Positions 9,621 through 18,253 of a stretch of 34,623 nucleotides of DNA are shown here, in pieces. The stretch covers positions 1 through 34,623 of the forward strand of contig JAHFFP010000005.1 of the NCBI GenBank assembly GCA_023247895.1, written 5' to 3'. This stretch comes from Candidatus Omnitrophota bacterium. Lineage in GTDB: Bacteria; Omnitrophota; Gorgyraeia; Gygaellales; UBA12090. Under the pieces are notes generated by a model. The model was not told the DNA's origin, did not search any database, and saw nothing but the letters and a program-made list of their open reading frames with translations. A program made the translations under genes and the position numbers. The first letter of the stretch is position 1. Each line of letters begins with the position of its first letter.

Positions 9621-11006
9621 GTGAGAGTATTATTTTGCGCAAGCGAAGCGCATCCTTTTGTGAAAACAGGGGGCTTAGCGGATGTCGCGGGAGCGCTTCC
9701 TGTGGCATTAGAAGCGCAAGGCATAGAAGTGAGCATTGTGATGCCGAAATACAAAACGGTCCATAGTCCACGGTCCACAGTCCACGGCAGGGATGTAGAA
9801 GTTGCTAAAATAGGGAAAAATATCCTGGTTTATTTGATAAAGAATGATACCTATTTTAATCGGGAGGGATTGTATGGCGATAGCCATGGTGATTATCCTG
9901 ATAACTTAGAGAGGTTTTCTTTTTATTGTAAGAGGGTATTAGAGCTGTTGAAAGAAATACAATGGCAACCTGATATTGTTCATTGCCATGACTGGCAGAC
10001 AGCGCTTATTCCTGTTTACTTAAAGAACACTTATTCAGAAGATACTTTTTATAACAAAATAAAAGCTATTTTTACCATTCATAACCTTGGCTATCAAGGG
10101 GTGTTTCCCAGGGAGGAATATCCAACGCTGGGGTTAGACGGGGCATTATTCAGTATTGATGGCCTTGAATTCTACCACAAGATAAATCTTTTAAAAGGAG
10201 GCTTGCTTTTTAGCGATATACTCACGACCGTAAGCCCTACCTATGCCAAAGAAATCTTGACTAAGAAATTCGGCTGCGGCCTTGAGGGGATATTACACAA
10301 AAGGCAGAAAGAGCTTTTTGGCATACTCAATGGCTTGGATTATGGATATTGGAACCCCGAAACAGACACGTATATCGCTAAGGCATATTCTGGGAAGAGT
10401 ATAGAAGACAAGGCGATTAATAAAGAAGCGCTTCAAGAACAATGCGGATTAGCCGTTGACGATCGTATTCCTCTTTTAGGGGTTGTAGGAAGGCTTGTTG
10501 AACAGAAGGGGATAGATTTGATTGTAGAAAGCGTGGATAGTTTAATAACGCATAGCCCTCTGCAGCTTGTTGCCTTGGGCAAGGGAGAAACTAAATACGA
10601 GAAGCACTTAGAGGCGCTGGCAAAAAAATACCCTCATAACGTGAGCGCGCGTTTTGATTTCGATGAACCTCTCGCGCATAAGATTTATGCAGGATGCGAT
10701 ATGTTCCTAATGCCCTCACGCTATGAACCCTGTGGATTAGCTCAGATGATTGCCTTACGTTATGGCGCTATACCGATTGTGTTTAAGACAGGGGGGTTAG
10801 CGGATACAGTTTCTGAAGGTAATGGTTTTGTTTTTGAGCATTATACCGAGAAAAATTTTTTGATAACGGTGAAAAAGGCGCTTACGGCGTATCAAGATAA
10901 GAAAAAGTGGCTTTTACTTATACAGAAGGCGCTCTCCTATAATTTCTCATGGGAAGTATCCGCAAGAGAGTATGGCAAGCTCTATCAGAGGCTTTGTAAC
11001 GGATGA
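9621..11006 (+). CDS. glgA: glycogen (starch) synthase, GT5
   Basis: 461 aa, GTG start; CASEAHPFVKTGGLADVAGALP and PSRYEPCGLAQMIALRYGAIPIVFKTGGLADTV. Confidence 0.95.
   Translation: MRVLFCASEAHPFVKTGGLADVAGALPVALEAQGIEVSIVMPKYKTVHSPRSTVHGRDVEVAKIGKNILVYLIKNDTYFNREGLYGDSHGDYPDNLERFSFYCKRVLELLKEIQWQPDIVHCHDWQTALIPVYLKNTYSEDTFYNKIKAIFTIHNLGYQGVFPREEYPTLGLDGALFSIDGLEFYHKINLLKGGLLFSDILTTVSPTYAKEILTKKFGCGLEGILHKRQKELFGILNGLDYGYWNPETDTYIAKAYSGKSIEDKAINKEALQEQCGLAVDDRIPLLGVVGRLVEQKGIDLIVESVDSLITHSPLQLVALGKGETKYEKHLEALAKKYPHNVSARFDFDEPLAHKIYAGCDMFLMPSRYEPCGLAQMIALRYGAIPIVFKTGGLADTVSEGNGFVFEHYTEKNFLITVKKALTAYQDKKKWLLLIQKALSYNFSWEVSAREYGKLYQRLCNG
9758..9787. repeat. heptamer array G inside glgA (GGTCCAT AGTCCAC GGTCCAC AGTCCAC GG)
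   Basis: Four consecutive 7-nt units, translated in frame as part of TVHSPRSTVHGRD. Confidence 0.9.
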
Positions 11007-11578
11007 TACTAGGCGTTACGGGGAGTATCGGCGCGGGTAAAACTACCGTCGCCATGCTGTTTAAGAAGCTAGGCGCGTATGTTATCGATGCCGATAAGAT
11101 AGTGCATCAATTACTCGATGAGCCTACGCGTAAGCGCTTGGGAAGTTTTATCTTTGAAGATGATATGGCGCTTAAGAAACTTTGCACGCTGCTTCACCCC
11201 ATAGTAAAAAAAATCATCCTTTTGAAAGCGCAAAAGAATATATCAGAAAAGATAATCGTTATTGATGCACCTCTCTTAATAGAAAGTTCGCTGCATAAAA
11301 AATGCGATTATGTAGTGGTGGTAAAATCACCTTATAAAAAACAATTAGAACGCGCGCGCAAGAATCTGTCGATATCCGTGTATCAGATAAGAAAACGACT
11401 GCAATTGCAAATGTCTTTAAGGGAAAAATTGGCGGTGGCAGATTTTGTGATTGATAACAGCGGTTCATTCAAGAATACAGAAAAGCAGGTAAAAGAGGTA
11501 TGGAAAAAAATACAGCCGGCAAAAGGAGTAAAAGGAAACAGACTGCCTTTTAAGAAGAGGATCAATTCCTGCCTGTAG
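11003..11578 (+). CDS. coaE: dephospho-CoA kinase
   Basis: 191 aa; ILGVTGSIGAGKTTVAMLFKKLGAYVIDADKIVHQLL P-loop and DAD motif. Confidence 0.93.
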   Translation: MILGVTGSIGAGKTTVAMLFKKLGAYVIDADKIVHQLLDEPTRKRLGSFIFEDDMALKKLCTLLHPIVKKIILLKAQKNISEKIIVIDAPLLIESSLHKKCDYVVVVKSPYKKQLERARKNLSISVYQIRKRLQLQMSLREKLAVADFVIDNSGSFKNTEKQVKEVWKKIQPAKGVKGNRLPFKKRINSCL

Positions 11579-11586
11579 CAGGTAGG
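11568..11586. repeat. short palindrome whose loop is the coaE stop codon
   Basis: CCTGCCTG-TAG-CAGGTAGG: 8-bp stem including one G-U, loop TAG at 11576-11578. Confidence 0.7.
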
Positions 11587-11634
11587 CGCGCATTGACTTA
11601 GGTTCGCGTACTTTGTTCGCTCCATAAGTCAAGC
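11587..11634. repeat. imperfect inverted repeat in the coaE-rho junction
   Basis: gcgc-a-ttgacttagg ttcgcgtactttgttcgct ccataagtcaa-gcgc; arms TTGACTTA-GG and CC-A-TAAGTCAA plus GCGC ends. Confidence 0.7.
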
Positions 11635-11651
11635 GCTCATTGAGGAGAGTT

Positions 11652-12908
11652 ATGGAAAAAGTAGATATCGGAAATTTAAAGGAAATGAAGATTACGGAAT
11701 TAACCAAGTTTGCAAAGGGATTGAATGTAAATGGAGTAAGCGGTTTAAGAAAACAGGACCTTATTTTTAAGATTTTACAGGCGCAGGCGGAAAAGGAAGG
11801 GTTGATGTTTGGCGAAGGGGTGTTAGAAATCCTCTCGGAAGGTTTTGGCTTTTTGCGCTCGCCTAATTATAATTATCTCCCCTGCCCGGATGATATCTAT
11901 ATTTCGCCCTCACAAATTCGTAAGTTTGACTTAAAGACCGGGGATACGGTAAGCGGGCAAATCCGCCCTCCCAAAGAAGGCGAAAAGTATTTTGCCCTGC
12001 TTAAGGTTGAGGCGGTAAACTTTGAGAACCCAGAGGATTTAAAGGAAAAGGTCTTTTTTGATAATCTCACCCCCGTATATCCACATGACAGGTTTGTCTT
12101 AGAGGCGAGCATTACGGAAATCTCCATGCGAATTATGGATTTGCTTGCTCCTATCGGAAAAGGGCAGCGCGGTCTGATTGTTGCTCCTCCCTATAGCGGC
12201 AAGACCGTGCTTTTGCAGAAAATAGCAAATTCCATTATGCAGAATAATCCCGATGTGATTTTGATTGTGCTGCTGATTGACGAGCGCCCTGAAGAGGTTA
12301 CCGAGATGCAGCGTATTGTCAAGGGCGAGGTTATTTCCTCGACCTTTGATGAGCCTCCGGAACGCCATGTGCAGGTTGCCGAAATTGTGTTAGAGAAAGC
12401 AAAGCGCCTGGTAGAGCACAAAAAAGACGTGGTGATACTATTAGACAGCGTCACGCGTTTAGCGCGGGCATATAACTCAGTGGTGCCCCATAGCGGAAAG
12501 ATCCTTTCAGGAGGCGTGGATTCCAATGCCCTTCAAAAACCAAAGCGTTTCTTTGGCGCGGCACGAGCGATTGAGGAGGGGGGGAGTTTAACCATTATTG
12601 CCACCTCTCTTGTAGATACGGGAAGCCGCATGGATGATGTCATTTTTGAAGAGTTTAAGGGCACAGGCAATATGGAAATTCAGCTTGACAGGAACCTTTT
12701 TCAGAGGAGAATATATCCTGCGATAGACATTAAGCGTTCCAATACGCGCCATGAGGAATTACTTCTAAAACCTGATGAAATGAATAAGATTTGGATTTTG
12801 CGCAAAGTCCTTAATGAATTAAATAATGTGGAATCAATGGAGCTGTTGATTGAGAAGCTGTCAAAGACAAAATCAAATACAGAATTCTTAAACAGCATGA
12901 ATCGTTAA
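11652..12908 (+). CDS. rho: transcription termination factor Rho
   Basis: Start revised from the track's TTG at 11640 to ATG at 11652 with SD GAGGAGA; Walker motif [40 protein letters not shown]. Confidence 0.95.
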   Translation: MEKVDIGNLKEMKITELTKFAKGLNVNGVSGLRKQDLIFKILQAQAEKEGLMFGEGVLEILSEGFGFLRSPNYNYLPCPDDIYISPSQIRKFDLKTGDTVSGQIRPPKEGEKYFALLKVEAVNFENPEDLKEKVFFDNLTPVYPHDRFVLEASITEISMRIMDLLAPIGKGQRGLIVAPPYSGKTVLLQKIANSIMQNNPDVILIVLLIDERPEEVTEMQRIVKGEVISSTFDEPPERHVQVAEIVLEKAKRLVEHKKDVVILLDSVTRLARAYNSVVPHSGKILSGGVDSNALQKPKRFFGAARAIEEGGSLTIIATSLVDTGSRMDDVIFEEFKGTGNMEIQLDRNLFQRRIYPAIDIKRSNTRHEELLLKPDEMNKIWILRKVLNELNNVESMELLIEKLSKTKSNTEFLNSMNR

Positions 12909-12931
12909 CAAAAACAATGGGAAATAATGAA

Positions 12932-13013
12932 GAGCCGATAGTTGAAGAGTCTATAGTCAATCGCCCGCAGGAAAGGAAACCGTAGACTACCGGCTATAGA
13001 CTATAGGCCCGGA
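12932..13013. repeat. heptamer array E in the rho-rpmE junction (AGYCNAT-type, inverted arms)
   Basis: Left agccgatagttgaagagtctatagtcaatcg; right cgtagactaccggctatagactataggcc (mostly 7-nt steps, inverted). Confidence 0.75.
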
Positions 13014-13036
13014 TATTACTTACATAGGAGGTAGAA

Positions 13037-13234
13037 ATGAAAACAGAAATTCACCCAAAGTATCAAGAAACAACCATTATTTGTGCCTGTGGTGAGGTAA
13101 TCCACACGCGTTCAACCAAGCCAAGTATTCGCGTAGAGATATGTTCGAAATGTCATCCTTTCTTTACCGGCAAACAACGATTAGTGGATTCCGCAGGCAG
13201 AGTGGATAAGTATATGAAAAAGTATAAGAAATAG
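13037..13234 (+). CDS. rpmE: 50S ribosomal protein bL31
   Basis: 65 aa; [28 protein letters not shown]...[26 protein letters not shown], zinc-binding Cys type; SD AGGAGG. Confidence 0.95.
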   Translation: MKTEIHPKYQETTIICACGEVIHTRSTKPSIRVEICSKCHPFFTGKQRLVDSAGRVDKYMKKYKK

Positions 13235-13324
13235 CGTATAGCGTATAGCGTATAGCGTATAGAGAAAGTAGAAAAATAAAGTTCTTTTATACGCTAAACG
13301 CAATACGCAAAGCGCTATACGCTG
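13231..13324. repeat. heptamer array B between rpmE and prfA (inverted arms of AGCGTAT-type units)
   Basis: atagcgtatagcgtatagcgtatagcgtatag ... atacgctaaacgcaatacgcaaagcgctatacgct; begins inside the rpmE stop codon. Confidence 0.93.
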
Positions 13325-13327
13325 CTA

Positions 13328-14404
13328 ATGATTGAAAAATTAGAGAGTATAGAAAAGCGCTATAAAGAGCTTGAGCAAAGCTTAGCGGATGCAACCCTTA
13401 TTCAGGATAAAGCGCAATATCAAAAGCTTGCAAAAGAGTTTTCGGATCTGGGAGAGGTAGTAAAGAAATATCGCCAGTATAAGGCTATCGCCGCGGAATT
13501 AGCGGAATTAGAGCATTTACTCAAAGAGAAAACTTCTGACGCGGAATTCTTAGCTTTAGCGAAAGAGGAAATCCCTCATCTGAAAGGAAGAATTGCCTCT
13601 TTGGAAAAGGAATTAGCGCAGGCGCTCAAGACTGAAGACAAGGATGAGAATAAGGATATTATTGTCGAAATCCGCGCAGGTACAGGGGGAGAAGAGGCAA
13701 GCATCTTTGCCGCGGATTTATTCAGGCTGTATAGCAAATATGCGCTTAATCGTGGTTGGAATACAGAGGTTATGTCTGTACATCCTACAGAATTAGGAGG
13801 GTTAAAAGAAGCCATCTTTTCAGTCAAAGGAAAAGGCGCCTATAAGCGCCTTAAGTATGAATCCGGCGTGCATCGCGTGCAGCGGGTTCCCGTTACTGAA
13901 GCCTCAGGTAGAATTCATACCTCAACAGCCACGGTTGCGGTAATGAGGGAGGCCCAGGACATTGAGGTGGTTATTGACCCTAAGGATTTAAAGATAGACG
14001 TCTTCAGGTCTTCGGGGCCGGGAGGACAGTCGGTCAATACTACAGATTCGGCGGTGAGAATTACCCATATCCCCACAGCCATGGTGGTTACCTGCCAGGA
14101 TGAACGTTCACAGCTAAAAAATAAAAATAAGGCGCTACGGGTTTTGAAGACGCGGCTTTTAGATAAAATGCAGCAGGAAGAATTAGCCAAGATGACTCAG
14201 GAACGCCGCTTACAAATCGGCACCGGCGACCGCAGCGAGAAGATACGCACGTATAATTTTCCTGACCGAAGGGTTACGGATCATCGGGTGGGGGTGACGG
14301 TGTTTCAATTGGAAAAAGTGATGGAAGGCCAGATAGATGAATTCATCGATGCCTTATTGGTAGAAGAAGAGAAAAATAAATCAGCAGAGGCTCTTTCATT
14401 ATAA
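13328..14404 (+). CDS. prfA: peptide chain release factor 1
   Basis: 358 aa; RSSGPGGQSVNTTDSAVRITHIPT GGQ motif and RF1-type context. Confidence 0.94.
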   Translation: MIEKLESIEKRYKELEQSLADATLIQDKAQYQKLAKEFSDLGEVVKKYRQYKAIAAELAELEHLLKEKTSDAEFLALAKEEIPHLKGRIASLEKELAQALKTEDKDENKDIIVEIRAGTGGEEASIFAADLFRLYSKYALNRGWNTEVMSVHPTELGGLKEAIFSVKGKGAYKRLKYESGVHRVQRVPVTEASGRIHTSTATVAVMREAQDIEVVIDPKDLKIDVFRSSGPGGQSVNTTDSAVRITHIPTAMVVTCQDERSQLKNKNKALRVLKTRLLDKMQQEELAKMTQERRLQIGTGDRSEKIRTYNFPDRRVTDHRVGVTVFQLEKVMEGQIDEFIDALLVEEEKNKSAEALSL

Positions 14405-14420
14405 AGCAAAGAATATACTC

Positions 14421-15260
14421 ATGACCGAAAAAGAAATCTTGCTTACCTCAATTTTACAGTGTTCGCGAAGCGTGTTATACACGCAAAGGCCTTCTCTGGA
14501 TTCTTTGCAGCTTGAGAAATTCAATGAAGCCCTCGCCTTACGGGCGCAGGGAGTGCCTTTACAGTATATTTTAGGTGAGGTAGAGTTTTACGGGCTTACC
14601 TTTAAGACGGATAAACGCGCGCTTATCCCTAGGCCTGAGACGGAAGTTTTAGTTGAAGCAGCAATGAAGAAGATTGAGAATAGAGGATTGAAAACAGAAA
14701 CGATTCTGGATATTGGCACAGGTTCTGGCTGCATCGCTGTCAGTATAGCGAAATTCTCACCCATGGTAAAAGTTACCGCGGTGGATATTTCATTTGAGGC
14801 TCTGTCTCTTGCCAAAGAAAATGCGATACTACATTCTGTAAACGATAGAATAAACTTTATTCAATGCGATTTGCTGTCAGCTCTCCCCGCCGAAGGCGGG
14901 TCCCTGCCTGACCGGCAGGCAAGCGCCTGCGGCGGAAGCTTTCAGTTTTTGGCGTTTGATTTTATTATATCCAATCCTCCTTATATACGCTCGCATGAAA
15001 TAAGAGGCCTACAGCCTGAGCTCGGCCATGAACCAAGGATTGCGCTTGAGGGGGGTAAGGATGGCTTGGTTTTTTATCGTCGAATTATTAAGGATGCGCA
15101 TACGCTTTTGAAAAAAGGAGGCCTGCTTTTAATAGAGATAGGTTTTGCGCAGCGAAAGGCCATAGAGAAAATTTCCGCAAGGCAAAATAGCTTAAAACTT
15201 GTAGAGGTAATAAACGATTATTCCGGCATAGAAAGGATTATGGTTTTTAGATATGGATAA
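14421..15260 (+). CDS. prmC: release factor glutamine methyltransferase
   Basis: 279 aa; ILDIGTGSGCIAVSIAKF and FIISNPPYI (NPPY motif), follows prfA. Confidence 0.93.
   Translation: MTEKEILLTSILQCSRSVLYTQRPSLDSLQLEKFNEALALRAQGVPLQYILGEVEFYGLTFKTDKRALIPRPETEVLVEAAMKKIENRGLKTETILDIGTGSGCIAVSIAKFSPMVKVTAVDISFEALSLAKENAILHSVNDRINFIQCDLLSALPAEGGSLPDRQASACGGSFQFLAFDFIISNPPYIRSHEIRGLQPELGHEPRIALEGGKDGLVFYRRIIKDAHTLLKKGGLLLIEIGFAQRKAIEKISARQNSLKLVEVINDYSGIERIMVFRYG
14879..14941. repeat. in-frame GC-rich palindromic element inside prmC
   Basis: agctctccCCGCCGaaggcgggtCCCTGCCTGACCGGCAGGcaagcgcctgCGGCGGaagct; nested hairpins and inverted ends; encodes low-complexity ALPAEGGSLPDRQASACGGS. Confidence 0.85.
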
Positions 15261-16515
15261 ATTAGTAATTGAGGGGGGGGTGAGTTTAAAAGGTACTACG
15301 CAGGTAAGCGGCGCTAAGAATTCAGTCTTACCGCTTTTAGCCGCATGCCTCTTGACTAATGAGCGCTGCCGTATAAAAAACGTCCCGAACTTGCGCGATG
15401 TAAACACGATGATTAAGATATTGCGTTCATTAGGGGCGTACGCGGAATTCTCTAATGGAGAGGTGGTGGTTGAGGCCAAGAATTTAAAGAGCCATAGCGC
15501 GGATTATAAGCTGGTTTCCACTATGCGCGCGTCTTTTTGTGTGTTAGGGCCGCTTTTAGGCAGGCTGCGCAAGGCCAAAGTATCTTTGCCAGGAGGCTGC
15601 ATTATCGGCGTAAGGCCGGTTGACCTTCATGTAAAAGGCATAGTATCCCTTGGGGCAAGGGTTGAGGTGCAGGGAGGGTATGTGGTAGTTGAGGCAAAAA
15701 GCTTGCACGGGGCAAATATGTATTTGGGGGGGGCGTTTGGCTCTTCAGTGTTAGCGACCGATAATGTGATGATGGCAGCAGTGCTTGCCAAAGGTAAGAC
15801 CGTAATTGAGTCTGCCGCGTGTGAACCTGAGGTGGTGGATTTGGCTAATTTCTTAAATAAAATGGGCGCCAAGATTAAAGGCCATGGCACTCCATGCATT
15901 GAAATAGAAGGCGTGCGGCATTTACACGGTACAGATTATCATGTTATCCCTGACCGTATTGAAGCAGGGACCTTTATTTTGGCAACGGCGATTACTAAAG
16001 GCGATTGTATCATAAAAGGAGCATTTAAAGAACATTTAGGGGCATTGCTAGACAAACTTATTGAAGCCGGAGTCAAAATTGAAGACGCTGACGGAGGTTT
16101 ACGGGTAAGGCCGCGCAAGAATTTAAAACCGGTTAATATTACGACATTGCCTTATCCCGGGTTTCCCACCGATATGCAGGCGCAGGTGATGTCGCTGATG
16201 AGCGTAACTCCGGGGATAAGTATTATTACAGAAAAAATTTACCCAGATAGGTTTATGCATGTGGCAGAGCTTAATCGTATGGGTGCGAATGTAATGAGGG
16301 AAGGGCCTCATGCGATTGTTTCAGGGAAAAAATCATTGTCTGGGGCCCCTGTGATGGCCTCAGACTTGCGCGCCTCAGCGGCATTGGTTTTGGCGGGGCT
16401 TATTGCCAAAGGACGCACTGAGATATCCCGTATTTACCATCTTGACCGCGGGTATGAAAATTTGGAATTAAAATTACAAAAGTTAGGGGCGAGGGTTTGG
16501 AGAGAGAAGGAATAA
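15253..16515 (+). CDS. murA: UDP-N-acetylglucosamine 1-carboxyvinyltransferase
   Basis: 420 aa; GAKNSVLPLLAACLLT and active-site loop SLPGGCIIGVRPVDLH (catalytic Cys retained). Confidence 0.95.
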   Translation: MDKLVIEGGVSLKGTTQVSGAKNSVLPLLAACLLTNERCRIKNVPNLRDVNTMIKILRSLGAYAEFSNGEVVVEAKNLKSHSADYKLVSTMRASFCVLGPLLGRLRKAKVSLPGGCIIGVRPVDLHVKGIVSLGARVEVQGGYVVVEAKSLHGANMYLGGAFGSSVLATDNVMMAAVLAKGKTVIESAACEPEVVDLANFLNKMGAKIKGHGTPCIEIEGVRHLHGTDYHVIPDRIEAGTFILATAITKGDCIIKGAFKEHLGALLDKLIEAGVKIEDADGGLRVRPRKNLKPVNITTLPYPGFPTDMQAQVMSLMSVTPGISIITEKIYPDRFMHVAELNRMGANVMREGPHAIVSGKKSLSGAPVMASDLRASAALVLAGLIAKGRTEISRIYHLDRGYENLELKLQKLGARVWREKE

Positions 16516-16522
16516 TAAAAAA

Positions 16523-16599
16523 TTAGCGTATAGGGTATAGGGTATAGCGGATAGAATAAATTTCCGCTAAACGCTAAACGCTAAACGCTAAACGCTAAA
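16523..16599. repeat. heptamer array C between murA and trpG
   Basis: ttagcgtatagggtatagggtatagcggataga ataaattt ccgctaaacgctaaacgctaaacgctaaacgctaaa; inverted arms, 7-nt units. Confidence 0.93.
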
Positions 16600-16600
16600 G

Positions 16601-17167
16601 ATGATTTTAATGATTGATAACTATGACTCTTTTACCTACAACTTAGTCCAGTATTTGGGCGAGTTGGGGCAGAATCTTAAGGTATTTCGTAACGATAAGA
16701 TTTCTATAGAAAAAATCAGGAAACTCAAGCCTGAGAGGATTGCAATTTCTCCAGGCCCCGGAACGCCAAGTGACGCAGGGATATCAAAAGACGTTATCAG
16801 GGAATTTGCCGGTAAAATACCTCTCTTGGGAGTATGTTTAGGGCATCAATGTATTGGCGAGGTTTTCGGGGGAAAGATCATTCAGGCAAAGAAGCTTATG
16901 CACGGAAAAACCTCCATGATTTATCATAATGAAAAAGGGATTTTTCGAGGTATCCCTAACCCTTTTGAGGCAACGCGCTACCATTCCCTGCTTGTAGAAA
17001 GAAAAAGCTTACCCAATGCCCTCGAAATAACCGCGTGGACAAAGCAAAACGAGATTATGGGCCTAGAGCATAAGCAGTATCCTTTATTCGGGGTGCAGTT
17101 TCACCCTGAGTCTATCTTGACTAAAGAGGGAAAGAATATCCTTAAAAATTTCCTAAAAATAAAATAA
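16601..17167 (+). CDS. trpG: anthranilate synthase glutamine amidotransferase subunit
   Basis: 188 aa; [50 protein letters not shown]. Confidence 0.93.
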   Translation: MILMIDNYDSFTYNLVQYLGELGQNLKVFRNDKISIEKIRKLKPERIAISPGPGTPSDAGISKDVIREFAGKIPLLGVCLGHQCIGEVFGGKIIQAKKLMHGKTSMIYHNEKGIFRGIPNPFEATRYHSLLVERKSLPNALEITAWTKQNEIMGLEHKQYPLFGVQFHPESILTKEGKNILKNFLKIK

Positions 17168-17222
17168 GTGTTGCCTACGGCGTATTGCGTATAAGGTAGA
17201 GCGTATTGTGTTAAACGATAAA
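17168..17222. repeat. degenerate single-arm heptamer array D in the trpG-trpD junction
   Basis: gcgtattgcgtataaggtagagcgtattgtgttaaacg: degenerate GCGTATT units. Confidence 0.5.
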
Positions 17223-17226
17223 AAGT

Positions 17227-18237
17227 ATGATTAAGGAAGCGATTAATCAGTTAGCCGAAAAAAAGAGCCTTACTCAAGTTCAAATGCAAAAGTCTGTGGA
17301 AGAGATTATGCGTGAGGCTGCTACTCCGGCCCAGATTGCCGCATTCTTAATGGCGCTGCGGATGAAGGGTGAAACCGTCGATGAAATTACCGGCGCCGCC
17401 AGAGCAATGAGGGAATTTGTAAAGCGGATACATGTTGCGGAGGATGTGGTGTTAGATACCTGCGGCACGGGTGGAGATATTAAACATACGTTTAACATTT
17501 CGACAATTTCAGCCTTTGTCGCCGCAGGATGCGGTTTGGTAGTTGCCAAGCACGGCAATAGGGCGGTATCCAGCCGTTGTGGAAGCGCTGACCTCTTAGA
17601 GGCATTAGGGGTAAACATTAATATTGACAAGCAGAAAGTGGAGGAGTGTTTAAAGAAAGTGGGTATAGGATTCTTGTTCGCCCAGAATTTGCATCCGGCA
17701 ATGAAGAGCGTCGCAGCCATACGTAAGGAATTAGGCCTACGAACTATCTTTAATCTCCTGGGGCCGTTAACCAACCCGGCGTTTGCCACGCATCAATTAT
17801 TGGGGGTATATGATCCGGCATTACTGAAAATTATGGCAAAGGTTCTGGGTAATTTAGGGATACGACACGCGATGGTCGTGCATGGGGCTGACGGCCTGGA
17901 TGAAATTACTACCACGGCAAAAACGCAAGCCTGTGAATTAAAGAATAAGAAGGTGCGCTGTTATACTCTTAACCCCTCGGAATTTGGAATCAAAAAAGCC
18001 CGGCTTAAAGATTTAGAGGGTGGAAACACGGATGATAACGCCCGTATTGCTTTAGCTATACTTCAGGGAGAAAAAGGGCCTAAACGGGATATCGTAGTAT
18101 TCAACGCAGGTTGTGCCGTATATACGGCGGACAAAACGAAGTCAATTAAAGAAGCCATACTCTTGGCAAAGGAAGCGATAAATTCAGGGAATGCGTTACG
18201 GAAGTTAGAGGGGTTGAGGGAGATTACGAACAGGTAG
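17227..18237 (+). CDS. trpD: anthranilate phosphoribosyltransferase
   Basis: 336 aa; DTCGTGGDIKHTFNIST, KHGNRAVSSRCGSADLLEALG. Confidence 0.95.
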   Translation: MIKEAINQLAEKKSLTQVQMQKSVEEIMREAATPAQIAAFLMALRMKGETVDEITGAARAMREFVKRIHVAEDVVLDTCGTGGDIKHTFNISTISAFVAAGCGLVVAKHGNRAVSSRCGSADLLEALGVNINIDKQKVEECLKKVGIGFLFAQNLHPAMKSVAAIRKELGLRTIFNLLGPLTNPAFATHQLLGVYDPALLKIMAKVLGNLGIRHAMVVHGADGLDEITTTAKTQACELKNKKVRCYTLNPSEFGIKKARLKDLEGGNTDDNARIALAILQGEKGPKRDIVVFNAGCAVYTADKTKSIKEAILLAKEAINSGNALRKLEGLREITNR

Positions 18238-18253
18238 GGATTAAAATATAAAA

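Noticed and set aside
13231-13324. Possible CRISPR array
   Set aside because: Units are 7 nt and contiguous with no spacer-length unique sequence; no cas genes in the window.
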